5,719 nt of DNA from Gammaproteobacteria bacterium (GTDB lineage: Bacteria > Pseudomonadota > Gammaproteobacteria > Magnimaribacterales > TMED112): contig PBXH01000047.1 of the NCBI GenBank assembly GCA_002727535.1, positions 1 to 5,719 on the forward strand. Reading direction: 5' to 3'. This document shows, piece after piece, positions 1-5,719 of the stretch. A program made the position numbers and the translations under genes. Numbering within the stretch: position 1 is the stretch's first letter; each line of letters begins with the position of its first letter. Below the pieces are notes generated by a model. It was not told where the DNA came from, did not search any database, and was given only the letters and a program-made list of their open reading frames with translations.

Positions 1-984
<984 letters not shown>

Positions 985-1003
985 TTATTTAAATTAATTT
1001 TCT

Positions 1004-1031
1004 ATTTTATTTTAACTGACATTTTGAACAA
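1004..1031 (-). promoter_or_regulatory. Possible sigma-70-like promoter of katG, overlapping the mutM end
   Basis: Read on the minus strand, TTGTTC (1026-1031) and TAAAAT (1004-1009) are separated by 16 bases. A transcript would start near 997 and give a leader of about 25 bases that includes the katG ribosome binding site. The -35 match is poor and such AT-rich DNA yields TAAAAT by chance, so this is a weak candidate. Read-through from mutM is equally possible. I see no clear OxyR site in the gap. Confidence 0.22.
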
Positions 1032-1822
1032 AAAAATGTGCTCCTGCCATTTTGTACAATCCTTTTAATTTTTTCACCACAATTTTTGCAATCCTTACCC
1101 TCTCTATCGTAGACATTTAAGTGTATTTTAAAATAGCCTGGTTTTGCCTCAGCATTAAGGTAGTCATTTAAAGTGGTGCCTCCTGCATTAATAGCCTTAT
1201 TTAATATTTTTTTACTATTTTTTAGAATGATTTTGCATTCATCTTCAGTAAATGAAGATCCGATTTTTGATGGAGAAATTTTAGAAGCAAATAGTATTTC
1301 ACAAGCATAAATATTTCCTATACCTGAAATTATTTTGTTATTAAGTAAGATTGATTTAATTGTTGATTTAGAGTTTTCAATTTTTCCTAGAAAATATTTA
1401 TAATTTGCGGCTTCTTCAAAAGGATCAGGACCATTATTTTCTAACAATTCAATTTTTTCCCCTTCTTTAATTATTAAGATAAGCCCAAATCTTCTTACAT
1501 CATTGTAAATAAGATGTTTCTTAGAATTGAGAGAGAAGGCCATATGATCATGTTTGTCTAAACTAAGATTATCAGCGACTCTCAAATTACCTGTCATGCC
1601 AAGATGAATCAATAAAGAATATTTATTTTTAAAATCCACTAAGATATATTTAGCCCTTCTTCTTACGCCTAAAATTTTTGTATCTAAAATATTGTTTTTT
1701 TGATTCTTATTAAATTTAATTCTTAGATCATTTTTGCCAATATAGATAGAATCTATACTTTTTTTAACAATATGAGGTTCAATTCCTCGTTTTGTAGTTT
1801 CGACTTCAGGAAGTTCGGGCAC
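1007..1822 (-). CDS. mutM: Formamidopyrimidine-DNA glycosylase (8-oxoguanine DNA glycosylase / AP lyase)
   Basis: Base-excision repair enzyme that removes 8-oxoguanine and formamidopyrimidines from DNA and nicks the abasic site by beta,delta-elimination. The product is 271 residues, the normal family length. Seen: N-terminal MPELPEVET with the Schiff-base P2 and acid E3; the catalytic K58 in RRRAKYILVDF; M76 in HLGMTGNLR; R110-R111-F112 in the DVRRFG loop; the GIGNIYACEI helix (N170); and a C-terminal zinc finger with C245, C248, C265 and C268, in which R260 of GRSTFFC is the delta-elimination residue. All key residues are present. Translation starts at GTG (1820-1822); the family's invariant Pro-Glu after the initiator fixes this start. 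The tolC stop codon TAA is immediately adjacent (TAAGTG), and the upstream sequence has only a weak purine stretch. Initiation is therefore probably coupled to tolC translation. Confidence 0.97.
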   Translation of the reverse strand: MPELPEVETTKRGIEPHIVKKSIDSIYIGKNDLRIKFNKNQKNNILDTKILGVRRRAKYILVDFKNKYSLLIHLGMTGNLRVADNLSLDKHDHMAFSLNSKKHLIYNDVRRFGLILIIKEGEKIELLENNGPDPFEEAANYKYFLGKIENSKSTIKSILLNNKIISGIGNIYACEILFASKISPSKIGSSFTEDECKIILKNSKKILNKAINAGGTTLNDYLNAEAKPGYFKIHLNVYDREGKDCKNCGEKIKRIVQNGRSTFFCSKCQLK

Positions 1823-3148
1823 TTAATTGAACTGCTCGTTTATTTTTACTATATCTTCTGGCCTTAATGTTCCAATGGCCTGTTTATACTGCAAAGATGT
1901 AACAATAAAACCATATATTGCTTGAGACAATCTATTTTGAGTTTCTGAATAATTTCTCTCAGCTTGAAGTAAATCAATTAAGTTTCTTGAGCTTAATTCA
2001 TACCCTAATCTTGTTGCTTCAAGCGCATCTTGTGAGCTATCAACAGCGGTTCTTAATGAAACGATATTCAATTCAGCTGTTTTTAGAGCGGTATACAAGC
2101 TTCTTATTTGCTGAATAACACTTCTTTCTATTAATACCATTTGTTCTTCAGTTTTAACTTCTTGCAAGAGAGCTTGTCTTCTTTGTGAATTATTAAGCCC
2201 CGATGTAAAAAGAGGCATTGAAAATTGGATAGAGAATGCTCTATTCTCAGTTTCAGTAGGTATTGAAAAAGGCAAATCAATATCTGATTCAACTCCATCA
2301 AACGTATATTGTTTAGAGGTTCTTCTGCTTGCATTGGCATTAAGATCAATTTTTGGCAAATAGTTTGCTGTTTTTGACCTAGTATTTGATTCTGCTGCTT
2401 CTAACCTATTGCGCGCCTCAATTATTAAGTAATTTGCTTCTCTGCCTTTCATAACTTCAGAATTTATTTCTTCTGATGGAGCTATAAATTCATTTTCTTG
2501 ATTAAGTGGGGTAACCATTTTTACTTGCCTACCAACAATTGAATTTAATTCTTCAAAACTTATATCTACATTACCTTCCGCAAGAACACGATCAGATTGA
2601 GCTCTATTAAAAGCAGACTTTGATTCAGCAAGTTCTATTCGAGATGCAGCACCTGAATTAAATCTTTGTGTAACTGTTTGGTATTGATTGTTTAGAGCTT
2701 TTTCAGTAGCTTCTGCAGACTTTAATGTTGATTTCGCTGACAGAACTTTAAAGTAAGCTTGAGTTACTTTTATCATTAAATCTTGTTGTTGATACGCAAA
2801 TCTTGCTTCAGCTGCTTCATAGTTTTGTTTTGCTTGTCGAGTTACAAACCAAGAATCAAGTCTAAATATAGGTTGGCTTAAATTTAAATTATAGCTAAAG
2901 GTATTGTAGTCATTCTGTAGAACTCTTTCCTGATAGTATTCATTCCAATTTGTTGAGGCAGAGAATCTTAATTGTGGCAATAACCTAGATCTTGCTTGAT
3001 TTAGATATTCTTTTGAAATTTTTAAATCAGCTTTTTTTGCATTAAAGTCAGGGTCTTTCTCTAAAGCTTCTTGATAAATAGAAAGTAAATCGTTTGCAAC
3101 TACGTTAAACGATAATATTAATAATAAAAATTTAATATAAAACTTCAT
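1823..3148 (-). CDS. tolC: TolC-family outer-membrane efflux/secretion channel
   Basis: Outer-membrane channel of tripartite drug efflux pumps and type I secretion systems: a trimeric beta-barrel with a long periplasmic alpha-helical tunnel. The product is 441 residues from the ATG at 3146-3148. It begins with a signal peptide (MKFYIKFLLLILSFNVVA, probable cleavage after A18). Two outer-membrane efflux protein repeats follow, about 20-210 and 235-425. The duplication shows as matching segments: LLPQL (56-60) and YLPKI (263-267); LSQPIF (90-95) and FSMPLF (309-314); QRFNSGAASRIELAES (161-176) and LGYELSSRNLIDLLQAE (381-397). The end, AIGTLRPEDI, resembles the GTLNEQDL segment of Escherichia coli TolC; the longer E. 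coli C-terminal tail is absent. The frame is open upstream to a TTG at 3194-3196, but that would add 16 residues ahead of a complete signal peptide, so I chose the ATG. No inner-membrane pump or adaptor gene is adjacent, so the partners are unknown. Confidence 0.94.
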   Translation of the reverse strand: MKFYIKFLLLILSFNVVANDLLSIYQEALEKDPDFNAKKADLKISKEYLNQARSRLLPQLRFSASTNWNEYYQERVLQNDYNTFSYNLNLSQPIFRLDSWFVTRQAKQNYEAAEARFAYQQQDLMIKVTQAYFKVLSAKSTLKSAEATEKALNNQYQTVTQRFNSGAASRIELAESKSAFNRAQSDRVLAEGNVDISFEELNSIVGRQVKMVTPLNQENEFIAPSEEINSEVMKGREANYLIIEARNRLEAAESNTRSKTANYLPKIDLNANASRRTSKQYTFDGVESDIDLPFSIPTETENRAFSIQFSMPLFTSGLNNSQRRQALLQEVKTEEQMVLIERSVIQQIRSLYTALKTAELNIVSLRTAVDSSQDALEATRLGYELSSRNLIDLLQAERNYSETQNRLSQAIYGFIVTSLQYKQAIGTLRPEDIVKINEQFN

Positions 3149-3218
3149 TCTTCCTAAATTAGAGAGTATTCTGCAATATAAGTTCAAGATAAACAATTAA
3201 ATTACAATTTATAAATTA
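3149..3218. promoter_or_regulatory. Divergent promoter region between tolC and thiD
   Basis: These 70 very AT-rich bases must carry the promoters of tolC (leftward) and thiD (rightward), unless upstream genes are read through. For thiD, TACAAT at 3203-3208 is a plausible -10 box. It would place the transcript start only a few bases before the ATG at 3219, with no good -35 at standard spacing. For tolC, TATATT on the minus strand (3175-3180) is a possible -10, again with a weak -35. A perfect 12-base palindrome, AATTTATAAATT, lies at 3206-3217 directly before the thiD start. It could be an operator, or chance in AT-rich DNA. The gap appears too short for a typical TPP riboswitch and I see no thi-box sequence. 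Confidence 0.45.
3151..3155 (-). promoter_or_regulatory. Ribosome binding site of tolC
   Basis: On the minus strand AGGAA ends two bases before the ATG at 3146-3148 (AGGAAGAATG). The spacing is short, but this is the best purine-rich site near either candidate start. It supports the ATG that directly precedes the signal peptide over the upstream TTG. Confidence 0.45.
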
Positions 3219-4007
3219 ATGCAAAAAAATAAGATACCTAAAGTATTGATAATAGCTGGTTCAGATTCTGGAGGTGGAGCAGGCATTCAAGCAGATATAA
3301 AAGCAGTTACTTATTTTAAAGGTTATGCAATGACAGCAATAACAGCAGTAACTTCTCAAAACACTAAAGGCGTGCAAGCAATATTCCAATTGCCTATAAA
3401 CCATATTGAGTCACAAATTAATTCTGTTTTAGAAGATATTAATCCAGATGTAGTGAAAACTGGAATGCTTGCAGATATAGATTTAATAGAAATGATTGCT
3501 ACTAGAATTAGTGGTTATAAATTAGTAATGGATCCTGTTATGGTTGCTACATCTGGCGATATCTTAGTGCCAGAGGACTGTATATCAGCAATTAAAGATA
3601 CTCTTTTACCGAAATCATATTTAATAACACCAAATTTATATGAAGCTGAATTATTAAGCGGACAAACAATTAGTAATTTAGAAGAGCAAATTGAAGCAGC
3701 CTCAAGAATACTTAAGCTTGGAGCTAAAAATGTATTAGTAAAAGGTGGCCATTCAGATAGCGAGAAGATTACAGATGTGCTGATTCAAGAAGATAAAACA
3801 ATCAATTGTTTTGAATCTAAAAAAATAAAATCAAAAAATACACACGGTACAGGCTGCACTCTTGCTAGTTCAATTGCCTGCTTGGTTGGGCACAATAAAA
3901 ATTTAAATGAATCTGTCCAAACGGCAATAAATTATGTGCAAAAAGGAATTACATTAGCACCTAATTTTGGTTCTGGTAATGGCCCTATCCTGCATTTTGA
4001 TGTTTAA
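3219..4007 (+). CDS. thiD: Hydroxymethylpyrimidine / hydroxymethylpyrimidine-phosphate kinase ThiD
   Basis: Cytoplasmic ribokinase-fold enzyme that phosphorylates HMP to HMP-P and then HMP-PP, the pyrimidine half of thiamine. It serves both de novo synthesis and salvage. The product is 262 residues, close to the usual 265. Seen: the N-terminal AGSDSGGGAGIQADIK loop (13-28); TAITAVTSQNT (39-49), with Q47 at the HMP-binding position; KTGMLAD (80-86); DPVMVATSGD (105-114); LITPN (135-139); KGGH (175-178); and the anion-hole motif NTHGTGCTL (207-215) with catalytic C213. The terminal GSGNGPILHF is also typical. The ATG at 3219 is the only usable start, because an in-frame TAA at 3198-3200 closes the frame and no other start codon lies between. 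No Shine-Dalgarno sequence precedes it, so the mRNA may be leaderless or nearly so. No ThiE fusion and no neighbouring thiamine genes are present; the DUF2244 gene overlaps its end. Confidence 0.96.
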   Translation: MQKNKIPKVLIIAGSDSGGGAGIQADIKAVTYFKGYAMTAITAVTSQNTKGVQAIFQLPINHIESQINSVLEDINPDVVKTGMLADIDLIEMIATRISGYKLVMDPVMVATSGDILVPEDCISAIKDTLLPKSYLITPNLYEAELLSGQTISNLEEQIEAASRILKLGAKNVLVKGGHSDSEKITDVLIQEDKTINCFESKKIKSKNTHGTGCTLASSIACLVGHNKNLNESVQTAINYVQKGITLAPNFGSGNGPILHFDV

Positions 4008-4461
4008 AACTGAAATTAAAGGCAACTCCTTATATATAAATCTAACGCCAAATAATTCTTCATCTCTAAATGAAAATTTTGTTTTTTTTGGATTCCTATC
4101 ACTAATCTGCCTTACTTTTGGAATTGGTTTCTTTTTTGTGGGGGCTACAATGATACTTCCTTTTGCTGGATTAGAAGTTTTAGCTCTCATTTTAATTTTA
4201 AGAATTAATCGCAATTGGCTAAATCAAAAGCAAGTTATTTGTTTAGATAAACTTTATGTAAAAATCATAAAAGACAATAAAGAAATGGTCTTTGATAGGT
4301 TTTTATCTAAATTTCTGATCGAAGAAAATAACTCAAAAAAATCTATATATCTCAAATGTAATGAGGAAAAAATTGAAATTGGATCTTTCCTAAATGAAGA
4401 TGAAAAAAAAGAGCTTATAGATGTATTAAAAAAGAAAGTTTCTAATTTAAATTTCAGCTAA
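4000..4461 (+). CDS. DUF2244 family integral membrane protein, function unknown
   Basis: A 153-residue protein matching the DUF2244 pattern: a short N-terminal strand ending in LTPNNSSSL (15-23), a helical hairpin, and a soluble C-terminal domain. The two probable membrane helices are about 27-49 (NFVFFGF to FFFVGA) and 51-69, separated by a tight turn. The second contains the family hallmark LPFAGLE (53-59). The tail has EEKIEIGSFLNEDEKKEL (122-139), like the IG-x-FL block usual near the end of this family. The function is not established; a cytoplasmic-membrane location is inferred. I chose the ATG at 4000, which overlaps the thiD stop by 8 bases. Upstream in-frame ATGs at 3967 and 3979 would add residues that look like out-of-frame thiD sequence rather than family sequence. 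No Shine-Dalgarno site is evident, so translation is probably coupled to thiD. Its 3' end overlaps the end of pfp, which is on the opposite strand. Confidence 0.87.
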   Translation: MFKTEIKGNSLYINLTPNNSSSLNENFVFFGFLSLICLTFGIGFFFVGATMILPFAGLEVLALILILRINRNWLNQKQVICLDKLYVKIIKDNKEMVFDRFLSKFLIEENNSKKSIYLKCNEEKIEIGSFLNEDEKKELIDVLKKKVSNLNFS

Positions 4462-5676
4462 ATGTAAGTCTAGTTGTTCATAAATTGGAACACCATCCTG
4501 ATATTTGGGATAGTTTTCTCCAACTGTTAATGGTTTTAAATAATCAACTCCCTTTTGAGAAATCCTAAAACCATCTTCTGAAATAAAATCTGTAGGAACT
4601 ATTTTTTCTTTATTTGCGATATGTATTAGTTCAGATTCCTCTATAACCCATGCATATGGTTCATCATGATTATTTATTCTTTTAATTATTGGCATTACGC
4701 CATTTGCATTATTCAAAGCTAATTTTGCTGCAGCTCTTCCAACTGCAATTGCTTGCTCAACATCAGTTTGTGAAGAAATATGTCTTGCACTACGTTGTAA
4801 ATAATCTGAAACAGACCAATGATATTTATATCCAAGTTTTTTATCTATCAAATCAGCAATTTTTGGAGCAAGACCACCTAGCTGATTATGACCAAATGAA
4901 TCTTTTGTATCTGAGGCTGTATAGAACTTTCCATTTTTATCTTTCAATCCTTCTGAAGCTACTATGACCGAATATCCAAATTTTTCTACATCACTCTTCA
5001 CTCCAGAAATAAAAGTTTCTTCATTTAATGGAACTTCAGGCATTAATATTCTATGAACATATGTATTATTATCATCATTTGCTAATTCAGCTGCAGCTGC
5101 TATCCATCCTGCATGCCTTCCCATTACCTCAAGAATAAAAACTTTAGTAGATGTCTTACACATCGATTTGATATCCAATGAAGCTTCTTTAGCTGAAGTA
5201 GCTATATATTTAGCAACAGAACCAAAACCTGGACAATTATCTGTAACCGCAAGATCATTATCAATAGTTTTAGGCATAGCGATTGCATTCAAAGGATAAT
5301 TTAATTTTTTGGCAGCTTCAGAAATCTTATAACATGTATCTGCTGAGTCATTCCCGCCATTGTAGAAAAAATAACTAATAGAATATCTTTCTAATTTTTT
5401 GAATAAATCTTCATAGAATTTTTCGTCATTTATTTCGGGAAGTTTATATCTACAAGATCCAAACATTCCTCCTGGAGAATCAAGTAAAAGGTCAAGTGAT
5501 TTTTTTGATTTGTTTAAGTCATAGACCTCATCTTCAATTAACCCAACAATGCCATTCTTTCCAACATAGATATTTGCCTCAGGCACAGTTTTTTTAAGCT
5601 CTAAAAATAATCCATAGGCCGAAGAATTTATTACTGAGGTAACTCCGCCTGACTGAGCATAAAATGCATTTTTCAT
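4447..5676 (-). CDS. pfp: 6-phosphofructokinase, probably pyrophosphate-dependent
   Basis: Phosphorylates fructose 6-phosphate to fructose 1,6-bisphosphate. Sequence signatures favour pyrophosphate rather than ATP as donor, which makes the step reversible. The product is 409 residues, longer than the roughly 320 of bacterial ATP-PFK and in the range of the larger PPi-type enzymes. Seen: N-terminal AQSGGVTSVIN (7-17); YNGGNDSADT (105-114); PKTIDND (135-141) with catalytic D139; EVMGRHAGW (183-191); ASEGL (240-244); and a C-terminal sugar-phosphate region with DYLQRSARH (291-299). D110 and K136 occupy the positions that are Gly104 and Gly124 in Escherichia coli PfkA, the recognised switch to PPi use. 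N109 stands where PfkA has the Mg-binding Asp103. The ATG at 5674-5676 gives a complete N-terminus. The gene is not in an operon within the window. Its last 15 coding bases are antisense to the end of the DUF2244 gene. Confidence 0.93.
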   Translation of the reverse strand: MKNAFYAQSGGVTSVINSSAYGLFLELKKTVPEANIYVGKNGIVGLIEDEVYDLNKSKKSLDLLLDSPGGMFGSCRYKLPEINDEKFYEDLFKKLERYSISYFFYNGGNDSADTCYKISEAAKKLNYPLNAIAMPKTIDNDLAVTDNCPGFGSVAKYIATSAKEASLDIKSMCKTSTKVFILEVMGRHAGWIAAAAELANDDNNTYVHRILMPEVPLNEETFISGVKSDVEKFGYSVIVASEGLKDKNGKFYTASDTKDSFGHNQLGGLAPKIADLIDKKLGYKYHWSVSDYLQRSARHISSQTDVEQAIAVGRAAAKLALNNANGVMPIIKRINNHDEPYAWVIEESELIHIANKEKIVPTDFISEDGFRISQKGVDYLKPLTVGENYPKYQDGVPIYEQLDLHLAEI

Positions 5677-5699
5677 GCCACTTATCTTATACTCCCTTT

Positions 5700-5705
5700 A
5701 TTATA
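5700..5705 (-). promoter_or_regulatory. Possible -10 box of pfp
   Basis: A perfect TATAAT on the minus strand ends 23 bases before the pfp ATG and would give a leader of about 16-17 bases. The matching -35 would lie at or beyond the window edge, so it cannot be checked. The leader contains GGGAG (5692-5696), but it is about 15 bases from the ATG, too far for a normal ribosome binding site; closer in there is only a weak AAGTGG. Confidence 0.35.
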
Positions 5706-5719
5706 ACTAAAAGTATGAA

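Noticed and set aside
1918..2349. Open frames inside tolC (plus 1918-2118, minus 2131-2349)
   Set aside because: Both are out-of-frame shadows of the well-supported tolC reading frame.
3149..3196. 16-residue N-terminal extension of TolC from a TTG at 3194-3196
   Set aside because: The ATG at 3148 has an AGGAA site and begins a complete signal peptide; an extension would bury that peptide and start from a rare codon.
3967..3999. Upstream ATGs at 3967 and 3979 for the DUF2244 gene
   Set aside because: They would encode 11 or 7 extra residues from within conserved thiD sequence. The family N-terminus fits the ATG at 4000.
3954..4214. Minus-strand 86-residue open frame
   Set aside because: It is antisense to the thiD end and the DUF2244 start, both of which match known families.
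4689..4967. Plus-strand 92-residue open frame
   Set aside because: It is antisense to pfp, is leucine- and glutamine-rich low-complexity sequence, and has no family resemblance.
5715..5719. Possible ATG of a divergent plus-strand gene at the right edge
   Set aside because: Only ATGAA is visible before the window ends. There is no clear ribosome binding site, so no gene can be supported.

Overview
The window is a gene-dense, low-GC (roughly one third G+C by eye) stretch of bacterial chromosome. Six protein genes cover all but about 150 bases: a partial katG, mutM, tolC, thiD, a DUF2244 membrane-protein gene and a pyrophosphate-type phosphofructokinase gene (pfp). The TolC, MutM and KatG families and the Gram-negative envelope point to a proteobacterium. 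AT richness, tiny intergenic gaps and overlapping gene ends suggest a streamlined, probably free-living aquatic gammaproteobacterium (SAR86-like lineages are one possibility). That placement is inference from composition and layout, not from a marker gene.

Layout. On the minus strand, reading from 3148 down to 1, are tolC (outer-membrane efflux/secretion channel), mutM (8-oxoguanine DNA glycosylase) and the N-terminal 324 codons of katG (catalase-peroxidase), which runs off the left edge. tolC and mutM abut with no spacer (TAA followed directly by GTG). mutM and katG are 34 bases apart. A 70-base divergent intergenic region (3149-3218) separates tolC from the plus-strand pair thiD (HMP/HMP-P kinase of thiamine synthesis or salvage) and a DUF2244 gene, which overlap by 8 bases. 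The DUF2244 gene converges on pfp (minus strand, 4447-5676) with a 15-base antisense overlap of the coding ends. The right-hand 43 bases hold the pfp promoter region.

How the genes fit together. mutM and katG both deal with oxidative damage: KatG removes hydrogen peroxide and MutM excises oxidised purines. Their collinear packing behind tolC may reflect co-transcription, or only genome compaction. thiD stands apart from other thiamine genes here, and the 70-base upstream gap looks too short for a typical TPP riboswitch. The pfp product carries the Asp and Lys signature of pyrophosphate-dependent enzymes.

I see no tRNA, rRNA, CRISPR array, insertion sequence or mobile element, and no convincing new biological system. 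The points worth a second look concern gene arrangement, start sites and active-site variation.
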